Source: an uncultured Selenomonadales bacterium (GTDB lineage: Bacteria > Bacillota > Negativicutes > Selenomonadales > Selenomonadaceae). From it: a DNA stretch of 64,000 nucleotides. The notes below the pieces were generated by a model that did no database searches, was not told the DNA's origin, and worked only from the letters and a program-made list of their open reading frames with translations. Positions 18,810-27,082 of this stretch are shown piece by piece. A program made the position numbers and the translations under genes. Position 1 is the first letter of the stretch. Each line of letters opens with the position of its first letter. The DNA lies in assembly GCA_937901445.1 (NCBI GenBank), contig CALDHY010000021.1, forward strand, positions 1 to 64,000. Direction: 5' to 3'.

Positions 18810-20387
18810 ATGACAAAATTTATAAAAATATTTATGATGGCGGCAGTTGTTATCTTCGCTTTAAATTCTGCCGCTTATGCTGAAAATTCCGCTTATGTGG
18901 AAAGAATAAATTTGAGTTTTTATTCCTCAAAATATATCAACTTGCACAAAAATATTTCTACGATATGGTGCGGCAGTAAACTTGTACTTGTTCATCAGCC
19001 TACAGATTCATTGAGAGAAGTTGTTATTACCGCACAAAAAACCGCCGGTTCAACAACCGTTTTTATCTGGACTGAAGACGGCGCACGCTACGAATATTTT
19101 ATAAATGTTACAGAGGAAGAACAAGGACAAGCAGAAATGATTGAAGCGGCTATCGGCTTACCGAATGTTCATGTAAAAAAACTTAAGGATAGGATTTTAT
19201 TAACCGGCACTGTCAAAAATCAATATGAAAGAAATTTGGCAGTTCAAACGGCGCGGCTTTATGCAGGCAGCGGCAGTAGAAGCAGTTTAAATTTCGGCAG
19301 CAATACCAATATGGAGCTGGAAACTCAAGGCTCCAACGACACGGACTCTTCTAATCTCGGTTCAAATAATGAAGTTCAAGATTCCGGCAATGTCATTGAT
19401 TTATTGCAAATGGCAGCTCCTTCACAAATTCGTCTCGAAGCTCAAGTTATTGCTATTAACCCGGAAGATACAAAAAATTTGGGAGTTTTATATACCGGTA
19501 CGGGAACTTATGATTATCCCGGCAGAATTTATGCCGGTGAATCCTATGGTGACGGCAGTTTTAGAAACAATCCTTTCAAATGGTTTTTTAACAGCCGCTC
19601 AAATTTAAATATGAGACTGGACGCGCTTATTACTCAAAATAAGGCAAAAATTTTATCCCGCCCAAGTATTATGACATTGAGCGGAGAACAAGCCACTATT
19701 CAAATTGGCGGCGAAATTCCCTATACTGTTTTAGATACCAACGGTATTGCTACAACAAGCTTTAAAAAATACGGAATAATTTTGCAATTCAAGCCCGTAC
19801 TTGACGCACAAAACAGAATTGTTACAACCGTTCATACTGAAGTAAGCAATATGAGCGGCGAAACTATTAACGATATGCCCATTATTGCTACGCGCCGCGC
19901 AGATTCCGTTGTTACACTTGAAAACGGCTCCACAATGATTATTGGCGGCTTGATGGATTCTTCCGAAAGAAAAGTCGTTACAAAAATTCCGCTCCTTAGC
20001 AAAATTCCAATTATCGGCGAATTTTTCAAACACACTTCAAAAAGCCGGACTAAACAAGAATTGGTAATTTTGGTTACGCCGTACATTGTCGGCGATATTG
20101 ACGCCACCCACGCCGGTATGACTGACGAAATGCGCGATTATTACCACGAAGGACAACGCGAGCAAAACGGCTTAAACGACGTTGATTTAAACGCACTGCC
20201 GCCGCCCTTTGAAGACGAAAAAACCAGAAAAGCCCGCGAAAAACAAGAAAGAAAAGAGCGCAAGGCTAGAGAAAAGGAAGAAAAAGAAAGAGCTAAAGCT
20301 GAATCTGAAAAAAACAAAGCTGAAGATGACGAAGACAAACGTTCTAATACAGGTTGGGGCGTTGAAATATTCGGCGACGCTTTTTAA
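18810..20387 (+). CDS. cpaC: Flp pilus secretin CpaC/RcpA
   Basis: Outer-membrane secretin of the tad pilus. An N-terminal signal peptide (about 1-24) is followed by the pilus/secretin N-terminal domain. A BON-like segment near 110-155 (VHVKKLKDRILLTGTVKNQYERNLAVQTA) and the secretin domain (about 205-445) follow, with RPSIMTLSGEQATIQIGGEIPY, VVTLENGSTMIIGGLMDSSERKVVTKIPLLSKIPIIGEFFKH and ELVILVTPYIV. A strongly charged Lys/Glu/Arg C-terminal tail (about 465-510) is unusual. The presence of a secretin indicates an outer membrane, in line with a diderm Firmicute. Confidence 0.95.
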   Translation: MTKFIKIFMMAAVVIFALNSAAYAENSAYVERINLSFYSSKYINLHKNISTIWCGSKLVLVHQPTDSLREVVITAQKTAGSTTVFIWTEDGARYEYFINVTEEEQGQAEMIEAAIGLPNVHVKKLKDRILLTGTVKNQYERNLAVQTARLYAGSGSRSSLNFGSNTNMELETQGSNDTDSSNLGSNNEVQDSGNVIDLLQMAAPSQIRLEAQVIAINPEDTKNLGVLYTGTGTYDYPGRIYAGESYGDGSFRNNPFKWFFNSRSNLNMRLDALITQNKAKILSRPSIMTLSGEQATIQIGGEIPYTVLDTNGIATTSFKKYGIILQFKPVLDAQNRIVTTVHTEVSNMSGETINDMPIIATRRADSVVTLENGSTMIIGGLMDSSERKVVTKIPLLSKIPIIGEFFKHTSKSRTKQELVILVTPYIVGDIDATHAGMTDEMRDYYHEGQREQNGLNDVDLNALPPPFEDEKTRKAREKQERKERKAREKEEKERAKAESEKNKAEDDEDKRSNTGWGVEIFGDAF

Positions 20388-20405
20388 AAAGGAAGTGAAA
20401 ATTTT

Positions 20406-21251
20406 ATGGCTGAAGGGCGCAACAGTATTATAATCAGCATTTTCAGCACCAGCTCCGGCAACGGCAAAACTGTTACTGCTATAAATCTTGCGGCAAGTTT
20501 GGCGAAGGAGGGTTACGCCGTTTGCCTTGTCGATTTAGATTTACAATTCGGCGACGTTACACATTATTTGAAACTTGAACCGAAATATACAATTACCGAC
20601 GTGCAAATGGCACTTGCAAATAAAGAGCCCAATTTTGACGTGCTGAATTATTTGACGCGCTATGAACACGTGGAAGATGCCGGAAACGGCGTTGAATTTT
20701 TTGTACTGGCGCGCCCGCCGCTTATTTTTGACGCTTACGAAATTGAAGTGCCGGTAGTCGAATATATTTTAAATTCTTTGAAGTGGTTCGATTTTGTTGT
20801 AGTTGATTTAAACGCGGCGTTCAGTGCGTTAAATCTTGCCGTGCTTGACGTTAGCACGATTATTAACTATTTGGGCGTTGTCGATTTTCTGCCGTCTGTC
20901 AAAAATTTTAAAATCGGCTACGACACTTTGCTTCGTTTTGAATATGAAGAAAGTAAAATTCGCCTTGTAGAAAACCGCTCCAATTCTCAAAAATTAATCA
21001 GCGGCGAGGATGTCGAAAGGCTTATTGGAAATAAATTTTATCACAGGTTGCCTAATGACTTCCGCTCGGTAAGTAAATCTGTAAACGCCGGCTTGCCGCT
21101 GATGTTTTCTTCGCCGGAGGCTGACATTACAAAAAGTTTTCTGCAGCTTGCCGCCGAATACACCAACAAACAAACTGCTGAAAAAGATACGCCCGTTGTT
21201 GAAGAGAATAAAGGTTTTTTCGCAAGACTTTTGAGTAAATTTTTTGGTTGA
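20406..21251 (+). CDS. cpaE: CpaE/TadZ-like ATPase without receiver domain (CpaE1)
   Basis: A MinD/ParA-superfamily protein of 281 residues that in tad systems helps localise the pilus machine. The deviant Walker A reads STSSGNGKT: the catalytic Lys before Thr is kept, but the signature Lys found near the start of the KGGxGKT motif is replaced by Ser. VDLDLQFGDV (Walker A-prime) follows, with VVVDLNAAFS as the switch region. The N-terminal receiver-like domain found in its neighbour is missing. Eighteen bases separate it from cpaC. A 13-base-pair hairpin with a T-run lies just after its stop codon. Confidence 0.88.
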   Translation: MAEGRNSIIISIFSTSSGNGKTVTAINLAASLAKEGYAVCLVDLDLQFGDVTHYLKLEPKYTITDVQMALANKEPNFDVLNYLTRYEHVEDAGNGVEFFVLARPPLIFDAYEIEVPVVEYILNSLKWFDFVVVDLNAAFSALNLAVLDVSTIINYLGVVDFLPSVKNFKIGYDTLLRFEYEESKIRLVENRSNSQKLISGEDVERLIGNKFYHRLPNDFRSVSKSVNAGLPLMFSSPEADITKSFLQLAAEYTNKQTAEKDTPVVEENKGFFARLLSKFFG

Positions 21252-21256
21252 AATTT

Positions 21257-21308
21257 AAAAATCGCAAATTTCGTCGTAAATGCCCCTATTTGCGATTTTT
21301 ATTTTTTT
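21257..21308 (+). terminator. Hairpin with T-run between the two cpaE genes
   Basis: AAAAATCGCAAAT (21257-21269) and ATTTGCGATTTTT (21288-21300) pair perfectly over 13 bases. Seven T follow. This should at least attenuate transcription from cpaABC-like upstream genes into the rest of the operon. Bases 21310-21380 after it hold no gene. Confidence 0.75.
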
Positions 21309-21396
21309 AGGTAAAAAAGTACCCTCGAACGTCAAACGTTGCTTACAGGGCACGTCAGGCGGCTTAGAATCGATTTTAATTAAGGTGGTGAATTTT

Positions 21397-22503
21397 TTGA
21401 AGTATAAAACAATCATTGTCGAAACTAATAAGCAAATGACAGATACTTTGTCTGCCACGCTTAGAAAAGCTCCGAATTTTGAACTTTTATCAACATTTAA
21501 AGACGCAAATTCGGCGTTGGGGCAAAGTCGAATTTATAACCCAAATTTATTTTTGATTGACGTTGACGCGCCGCAACTTTTGGAAATGTTGCCCGCGTTC
21601 GTTGACCTTTTCCCAAAAGCTGTAATTCTTGCCACAATGTCAAATTGGAACGCCGAAATTGCCTACAAGGCACAAAAAGCGCACGTTGTAGGTTGTATCA
21701 TAAAACCTTTCAAGGCGGAAGAAATTATTGAAACAATAAACCTTTATCAAAAACGCGGCAAGCCCGACCCGTCAAGGATTATTTCATTTTTCAGCCCGAA
21801 AGGACGCTCCGGCAGGACAACTTTAGCCGCGTTGTTGGCTCTCGACTTAGCCGAAAAAACTAAAGAATCTGTTGCACTGATTGACGGCGATTTACAATTT
21901 GGAGACTTGCCTATTTTCTTTGACTTGGAGCCGCGCCATACTGTTGTTGACGCCACGCACGATATTAAACTTTTGACGCCGGTTTCTTTTGCGCCGTACT
22001 TTCATAAAATTAAAGAAAACTTGTGGATTTTAAGCAGCCCCGAACGTCCGGAATACGCCGAACTTGTAGAAACCGACAGCTTTATTGAAGTTGTAAAAAT
22101 GGCGGGACATATTTTCAGATATTTGTTAATTGACTTGCCCGCCGGGTTCAATCCAATTTCGCTGGAGGTCAGCAACTTTGCAGATACAAATTTTGTCGTG
22201 GCAATGATTAATACCGGATTGGAAATTGAACATATGCGCCGCACGCTTGATATGTTTAGAGAAAGGCGCAAGAAACATAAAGTTGACTACCCGATTTTTA
22301 CTCGTGTTAATCCCTGCAACGACGAAGAACGCGAAAAACTGGAATTGCGCTTAGGTTATCCCATTACGGCGATTTTCCCCAACGAATATAACTTAGTTTC
22401 GGTTGCAAACAGCGGCAGGATTTTATACGGCTTGTCGCACGATACAAAGTTAATGCAGACTGTTGACAAATTATCTGACAGAATTATTTCCGGAGATTTA
22501 TAA
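21397..22503 (+). CDS. cpaE: CpaE/TadZ, receiver-like plus ATPase domain (CpaE2)
   Basis: Pilus-localising ATPase of the tad system. The TTG start at 21397 has AAGGTGGTG seven bases upstream; an upstream ATG at 21280 in the same frame overlaps the terminator and is unlikely. The receiver-like N-terminal domain covers about residues 1-120 (KTIIVETNKQMTDTLSATL, LFLIDVDAPQ, VVGCIIKPF) and is followed by a MinD-like domain. Its deviant Walker A reads SPKGRSGRTT: the signature Lys is kept but the catalytic P-loop Lys is Arg. LIDGDLQFGDLP follows. It is a paralogue of the preceding gene with the opposite substitution. tadB starts four bases downstream. Confidence 0.92.
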   Translation: MKYKTIIVETNKQMTDTLSATLRKAPNFELLSTFKDANSALGQSRIYNPNLFLIDVDAPQLLEMLPAFVDLFPKAVILATMSNWNAEIAYKAQKAHVVGCIIKPFKAEEIIETINLYQKRGKPDPSRIISFFSPKGRSGRTTLAALLALDLAEKTKESVALIDGDLQFGDLPIFFDLEPRHTVVDATHDIKLLTPVSFAPYFHKIKENLWILSSPERPEYAELVETDSFIEVVKMAGHIFRYLLIDLPAGFNPISLEVSNFADTNFVVAMINTGLEIEHMRRTLDMFRERRKKHKVDYPIFTRVNPCNDEEREKLELRLGYPITAIFPNEYNLVSVANSGRILYGLSHDTKLMQTVDKLSDRIISGDL

Positions 22504-22506
22504 ATT

Positions 22507-23469
22507 ATGATTCTTTTAATATCAATGTTTGTGGCGTTTGGAGTATTTTTCATTATAATTTTGGGATTTCTTGCATGGAAAAGCTCACAAAGTTTTGACT
22601 TATATTACAGAATGCGCCGCTACAATTTTAGACCGACGGCAAAACGCGCAGAAACGGCTGAAGATTTAATCGTTAAAGGTTATCAATTTTTACAAAAAGT
22701 TTCAAAGCCGCTTGTCGAAAGAAATTTTGCACAATCTCTTGAATATCGAATGAAACGCGCAGGATTACCGCTACTCGGTGGCGAATATATCGTTTTGAAT
22801 TTGATAGGAATGCTTTTAGCTGGTATTTTAGTTTGGTTTATTACTTTGAATTATATTTTTGCGGGAGGTGCAATTCTCCTCGTACCTGTTATATTTTGGG
22901 CAATGGTTTTAATGCTTTCAAACAGGCGGTTAGGCGCGTTTACCGAGCAACTCGGTACAAGCTTGCTTACAATTTCAAATGCCCTTCGCGCAGGTTACAG
23001 TTTCCAACAAACAATCGAAGTTATTTCAAACGAAATGGAACCGCCAATAGGCGAAGAATTTTCTGAAATGTATCATCAAATTGTTATGGGCGTGCCGCTT
23101 GAAGAAGTCCTTGAAGACGCCAATAAAAGAATCGGCAGTTCAGATTTTGAACTTGCTGTTACTGCCGTTTTAATTCAACGTGAAGTCGGCGGCAATTTGG
23201 CGCAAATCCTCGATAATATCAGCGATACAATCAACGAAAGAATCAGAATGCGCCGTGAAATTGAATCAGTAACCGCGCAGGGCAGAATGTCGGCGATTGT
23301 ACTTTTGGGCTTACCGTTCGCCGCCGGTGTCGGTATGTTCACGCTTTCTCATGACAGCTTTATGATACTTTTTGAAGAAGATATTGGACGAATGGCGATG
23401 GTCGCCGCCGTAATTTTTGAAATTATCGGTTACTTCGTCATTATGAAAATTGTTGACATTGAAGTTTAA
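22507..23469 (+). CDS. tadB: Tad pilus inner-membrane platform protein TadB
   Basis: One of two GspF-domain membrane proteins forming the export platform that couples the CpaF ATPase to Flp assembly. An N-terminal helix (about 1-22), a helix pair near 95-135, the cytoplasmic GspF (T2SSF) domain at about 145-270 (FTEQLGTSLLTISNALRAGYSFQQTIEVIS, EDANKRIGSSDFELAVTAVLIQREVGGNL) and C-terminal helices. It precedes flp rather than standing directly beside tadC, so the platform genes are split by flp, tadE and cpaF. Confidence 0.93.
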   Translation: MILLISMFVAFGVFFIIILGFLAWKSSQSFDLYYRMRRYNFRPTAKRAETAEDLIVKGYQFLQKVSKPLVERNFAQSLEYRMKRAGLPLLGGEYIVLNLIGMLLAGILVWFITLNYIFAGGAILLVPVIFWAMVLMLSNRRLGAFTEQLGTSLLTISNALRAGYSFQQTIEVISNEMEPPIGEEFSEMYHQIVMGVPLEEVLEDANKRIGSSDFELAVTAVLIQREVGGNLAQILDNISDTINERIRMRREIESVTAQGRMSAIVLLGLPFAAGVGMFTLSHDSFMILFEEDIGRMAMVAAVIFEIIGYFVIMKIVDIEV

Positions 23470-23485
23470 GATTCTGATAAATAAG

Positions 23486-23513
23486 TTGACAATTAAAAAA
23501 ATTCTGATATAAT
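23486..23513 (+). promoter_or_regulatory. Strong internal promoter of the flp pilin gene
   Basis: TTGACA (23486-23491) and TATAAT (23508-23513), both perfect, with a 16-base spacer. The predicted leader is about 110 bases. Confidence 0.8.
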
Positions 23514-23632
23514 CTGTCCAGATTGTAAATTAAATTTATAGTTTAAGGTAACAAAAAAACTTAAGTTTTTTAGTGAATTAGTCGATAATGTTTAGGAAAG
23601 TTTAAGTTTTCGATATGAAAGGGATGGTAACC

Positions 23633-23869
23633 GTGTTTAAATGGATTTATGAACTCAAAGCAAAACTTCAGGAAAAACTTTCAGAAAAAGGTCAAGGCAT
23701 GACAGAATATGCTATCATCCTTGCAGTTGTAGCAGTCGTCGCAGTTGCTGTCTTTTATGGCGGTACTGGTAGCGGTGATGCAGCTAATGGTACGCTTGGA
23801 AACACTATCAGCGGTGCGTATAACACGGCAACTGACGCAATTAACAAAGTCAAACCGTCTGGTACCTGA
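23633..23869 (+). CDS. flp: Flp family type IVb pilin
   Basis: Major structural subunit of the Flp pilus. The prepilin motif is KGQG followed by MTEYAIILAVVAVVAVAVFYGG, with cleavage expected after the Gly and Glu at +5 region as in Flp pilins. A Gly/Ala/Thr-rich C-terminus follows. The GTG at 23633 has AAAGGGA eight bases upstream, giving 78 residues; an ATG at 23615 in the same frame (84 residues) lacks a Shine-Dalgarno. It has its own consensus promoter and a terminator, fitting the need for far more pilin than machinery. Confidence 0.93.
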   Translation: MFKWIYELKAKLQEKLSEKGQGMTEYAIILAVVAVVAVAVFYGGTGSGDAANGTLGNTISGAYNTATDAINKVKPSGT

Positions 23870-23931
23870 TAAAAAGTGCGTTTTAACTTAGAATTAGCAA
23901 GAAAAATTTTTTCGGTTTTTCCTAAAACAAG

Positions 23932-23958
23932 AGCCTCCTATTCGTAGGGGGCTTTTTT
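23932..23958 (+). terminator. Terminator after flp
   Basis: AGCCTCCTA and TAGGGGGCT pair around a TTCG tetraloop, followed by six T. Some read-through would be needed for tadE, whose Shine-Dalgarno starts right after. Confidence 0.85.
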
Positions 23959-23977
23959 GGTAAGGGTGGTGGACATT

Positions 23978-24418
23978 ATGAAAGAAAAAGGGCAGGGCTT
24001 AGTTGAATTTGCGGTAATTCTGCCAATGCTGATGTTTTTAACTTTGTCAATAATTTATATGGGCGCAATGTTTATGGATTATATTCAATACAACAACGCC
24101 GCCCGCGACGCCGCACGTGATATTTCTTTGAAACAAACTGTTGACTCTCGACAAACTGTTATGAACGCTATCAATGCAGAAGGTTCTACCGAATGGGAAA
24201 ATTACGCCACGCCAATAACCGGCTTATATACTCCAAAAATGACGGTTGCCTTTGCTGACAGTGCCGGAAATACTAAAAACGTAACTGAAGATAACGCTGA
24301 AGATATTCAAGTTACAATCACGCTTACACGCGCGGTTCAATTTTCAGATACGTTTGAAAAGTTTATGGTTTTTCCGGACGAATTGCCCATTGTCTACAAA
24401 ATGAAACTTGAAAAATAG
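23978..24418 (+). CDS. tadE: TadE-like pseudopilin
   Basis: Minor pseudopilin of the tad pilus. The TadE signature is at the N-terminus: KEKGQG, then LVEFAVILPMLMFLTLSIIYMGAMFMDYIQYNNAARDAARD, that is a prepilin-type site with conserved Glu and a single hydrophobic helix. The rest is a small beta-rich extracytoplasmic part. ATG 23978 with AAGGGTGGTGG is preferred over an upstream TTG that falls inside the flp terminator, giving 146 residues. The stop TAG begins heptamer array F. Confidence 0.9.
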   Translation: MKEKGQGLVEFAVILPMLMFLTLSIIYMGAMFMDYIQYNNAARDAARDISLKQTVDSRQTVMNAINAEGSTEWENYATPITGLYTPKMTVAFADSAGNTKNVTEDNAEDIQVTITLTRAVQFSDTFEKFMVFPDELPIVYKMKLEK

Positions 24419-24443
24419 GGACTAAGGGCTAAGGACTAGGGAT
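24416..24443. repeat. Heptamer array F, anchored on the tadE stop
   Basis: The stop TAG is followed by GGGACTAAGGGCTAAGGACT and AGGGATT with period 7. G-rich arm only. Confidence 0.85.
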
Positions 24444-24468
24444 TTGAAACTAAACGAGGGAAAAATTT

Positions 24469-25929
24469 ATGGCAAGAGCATTATCATTGTTGGAGCGGCT
24501 CGGCAATACGCGGGAAGCCCCAAAAGCGGAAATACAAAAACCCGTCGAAGAGAAAGCCGCGCCGGTATACAACAGCCGCCTGAAATCTACAATGGAATTT
24601 GAACAGCCGGTTGAAGCGTCGGCATTCGCAGGGCGTCACACCGCACTTGCAAACGTAGAAAACCGCCTGCAAGATTTAAAATCGGCAGTTCACAGGCGAA
24701 TAGTTGACGAAATGACGCCGGAAGAACAAAATTTAATAGCGCAGGGCGAGCCGGTACGTGAACAAATTAAAACAGTCATTGCAGCTTACACTGACAGGGA
24801 AATTACAGAAAACACCACAATAAATTTGACGCGCGGTGAACGTTTCCAACTTGTCGACGATATTTGCGACGAACTTTTGGGGCTCGGACCGCTGGAGCCG
24901 CTTTTAAAAGACGATAAAATTACCGAAATAATGATTAACGGCTACAAAGATATTTTTGTTGAACAAAAGGGTAAATTGATGCTGACAGATACGCACTTTC
25001 ACGACGAGGCGCATTTGATGAGCATTATTGAAAGAATTTTAACGCCGCTCGGACGCCGTGTCGATGAATCTTCGCCGCTGGTAGACGCGCGCCTTTCTGA
25101 CGGTTCCCGCGTCAATATAATTATCCCGCCGCTTGCACTCAACGGCGCAACCGTTACAATTCGTAAATTCTCAAAAAAAGCTTTAAGCGTTCAAGATTTA
25201 ATCAGTTTCGGTACATTGAGTCCGAGTATGGCAAGGTTTTTGGATGCTTGCGTAAGGGCGCGGCTGAATATTTTGGTAAGCGGCGGCACGGGCAGCGGCA
25301 AAACTACAACGTTAAATGTTTTATCGTCATTTATTCCGCACACTGACAGAATCGTAACGATTGAAGACGCGGCAGAATTAAGACTGCAACAGCGGCACGT
25401 TGTAACGCTTGAGGCGCGTCCGGCTAACCTTGAAGGCAGAGGCGCAATTACAATCCGTGATTTGGTAAGAAACGCCCTGCGTATGCGCCCTGACAGAATT
25501 ATTGTCGGCGAATGTCGCGCAGGTGAAGCGTTGGATATGTTACAGGCAATGAATACAGGACACGACGGCTCTTTGACAACCGCGCACGCCAACAGCCCGC
25601 GTGACGTACTTTCAAGACTTGAAACAATGGTTTTAATGGCGGGTATGGAATTGCCTGTACGCGCCGTTCGTACTCAAGTTTCATCGGCGATTGATTTAAT
25701 TCTTCAACAGTCGCGTATTCGTGACGGCACAAGAAAAATCACGTATATTACCGAAGTTCAAGGAATGGAAGGCGATACAATTATTTTGCAAGATTTATAT
25801 AAATATGTTCAAGATTATATTGACGATAACGGAAAATCTGTCGGGCACTACGAAGGCTCCGGCTTGCAACCACAATTTATTGACAAATTCAGAATGAACG
25901 GCGTTGAAATGCCCTCATTGGATGATTAA
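24469..25929 (+). CDS. cpaF: Tad pilus assembly ATPase CpaF/TadA
   Basis: Hexameric secretion ATPase that powers Flp assembly. The N-terminal about 75 residues are a family-atypical linker. The CpaF core shows LGLGPLEPLLKDDKITEIMINGYKDIFVEQKG, GSRVNIIIPPLALNGATVTIRKF, Walker A GGTGSGKTTT at about 272-281, EDAAELRL, the His box LVRNALRMRPDRIIVGECRAGEALDMLQAMNTGHDGSLTTAHANS and the C-terminal TYITEVQGMEGD. 486 residues is normal for the family. The stop TAA opens heptamer array G. Confidence 0.96.
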   Translation: MARALSLLERLGNTREAPKAEIQKPVEEKAAPVYNSRLKSTMEFEQPVEASAFAGRHTALANVENRLQDLKSAVHRRIVDEMTPEEQNLIAQGEPVREQIKTVIAAYTDREITENTTINLTRGERFQLVDDICDELLGLGPLEPLLKDDKITEIMINGYKDIFVEQKGKLMLTDTHFHDEAHLMSIIERILTPLGRRVDESSPLVDARLSDGSRVNIIIPPLALNGATVTIRKFSKKALSVQDLISFGTLSPSMARFLDACVRARLNILVSGGTGSGKTTTLNVLSSFIPHTDRIVTIEDAAELRLQQRHVVTLEARPANLEGRGAITIRDLVRNALRMRPDRIIVGECRAGEALDMLQAMNTGHDGSLTTAHANSPRDVLSRLETMVLMAGMELPVRAVRTQVSSAIDLILQQSRIRDGTRKITYITEVQGMEGDTIILQDLYKYVQDYIDDNGKSVGHYEGSGLQPQFIDKFRMNGVEMPSLDD

Positions 25930-26021
25930 GGATTAAGGATTAAGGATTAAGGGTTAGGGATTAAGGATTAGGGATTAGGGAATAGGGAAATTTCCTTAGC
26001 CCTTAGCCCCTAGCCCTTAAA
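25927..26021. repeat. Heptamer array G with both arms, between cpaF and tadC
   Basis: From the cpaF stop TAA, nine heptamers run (TAAGGAT, TAAGGAT, TAAGGGT, TAGGGAT and so on). A GAAATTTCC turn and about four reverse-complement heptamers (TTAGCCC, TTAGCCC, CTAGCCC) follow. The two arms can pair as one long imperfect hairpin that ends just before the tadC Shine-Dalgarno. Confidence 0.9.
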
Positions 26022-26040
26022 TTTTTGGGGAAGTGGAAAA

Positions 26041-27012
26041 ATGGCAGCAGTATTTGCGGCGGGCGGTGCCCTTGTATGGGCGGCGATAATTTATTGGATT
26101 TTGTACATGCGGCAAACGCCGGAATCAAAAGTTCGGCGTCGAATTACCATAATGATAGAAAATGCCGAAAAAGAACGTAAAGTAACGCCACGCACAAGAA
26201 TTGTAAATATTTCTAAGGAAGAAGACGTTCAGTCGCGCAGGTCTTTTTTCAACAGAATCATAAGACCGTTTTTTGAGGGCTTAGTAGAGTTATTGCAGTC
26301 TTTCACGCCGACGGCAATAACTTCAATGTTGGAAAATAAAATTTTTCGCGCAGGTAAACAAAATATTTGGAGCGTTCCAAGATTGGCGGCTTTTTGGATA
26401 TTGTCGGTTATATTTTTTACGGCGGTAGCGTTTTTCATTGCAAAAGAAACAGATTATTTTTTGACGCAACAATTTTTAATTATCGTGGCGGGCGCAATTT
26501 TCGGCGCGTATTTTCCATTCTTAATGTTGAATCGGCAAATAAAACACCGCCAAAAATTATTGCGGCGGCAGTTGCCGGAATTTCTGGACTTGTTGTGCGT
26601 AAGTGTACAGGCGGGACTTTCATTTGATGGCGCGGTTGCAAAAATTACCGGCAGAATGAAGGGCGAACTTTCGGAAGAATTTAAACGTATGCAAGACGAT
26701 ATAAGATTCGGTATGACAAAATCTTATGCATTAAATCAACTTGCGAAACGTTGTGACATTGAAGAAATTTACCTGTTCACAACTTCAGTAATTCAAGCCG
26801 AAAAATTAGGTACGAGCATGTCAAAAACTTTAACGACGCAAGCCGAAAATATCAGGGAACGCCGCCGCCAATACATACGCGCGGAGGCGTTGAAGGCTCC
26901 CGTCAAAATGATTTTTCCAATGGTAATGTTTATTTTCCCGTCAATTTTCATTGTATTGTTAATGCCGTCAATGTTGACAATGATGAAAAACTTTGGCGTT
27001 TTGAATAACTAA
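26041..27012 (+). CDS. tadC: Tad pilus inner-membrane platform protein TadC
   Basis: Second GspF-domain platform protein of the tad pilus. An N-terminal helix (about 1-22), a helix pair near 120-165 (FWILSVIFFTAVAFFI), the T2SSF domain (about 180-290: LPEFLDLLCVSVQAGLSFDGAVAKIT, EEIYLFTTSVIQAEKLGTSMSKTL) and C-terminal helices with VKMIFPMVMFIFPSIFIVLL. It is the last gene of the rightward tad run and converges on tadG. The ATG follows GGGGAAGTGG. Confidence 0.94.
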   Translation: MAAVFAAGGALVWAAIIYWILYMRQTPESKVRRRITIMIENAEKERKVTPRTRIVNISKEEDVQSRRSFFNRIIRPFFEGLVELLQSFTPTAITSMLENKIFRAGKQNIWSVPRLAAFWILSVIFFTAVAFFIAKETDYFLTQQFLIIVAGAIFGAYFPFLMLNRQIKHRQKLLRRQLPEFLDLLCVSVQAGLSFDGAVAKITGRMKGELSEEFKRMQDDIRFGMTKSYALNQLAKRCDIEEIYLFTTSVIQAEKLGTSMSKTLTTQAENIRERRRQYIRAEALKAPVKMIFPMVMFIFPSIFIVLLMPSMLTMMKNFGVLNN

Positions 27013-27032
27013 AAATTTTGTTCAAACTAAAA

Positions 27033-27070
27033 AGCGTCCCCGCAATTTCGGCAAGGACGCTAATTTTTTT
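27033..27070. terminator. Bidirectional terminator between tadC and tadG
   Basis: AGCGTCC (27033-27039) pairs with GGACGCT (27055-27061), with an inner CCG/CGG stem. T-runs lie outside on both strands. Confidence 0.85.
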
Positions 27071-27082
27071 GCCGTAAAAATT

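Noticed and set aside
21280..21396. Longer CpaE2 from ATG 21280
   Set aside because: The extra 39 codons overlap the terminator, have no family similarity, and a well-placed SD precedes TTG 21397.
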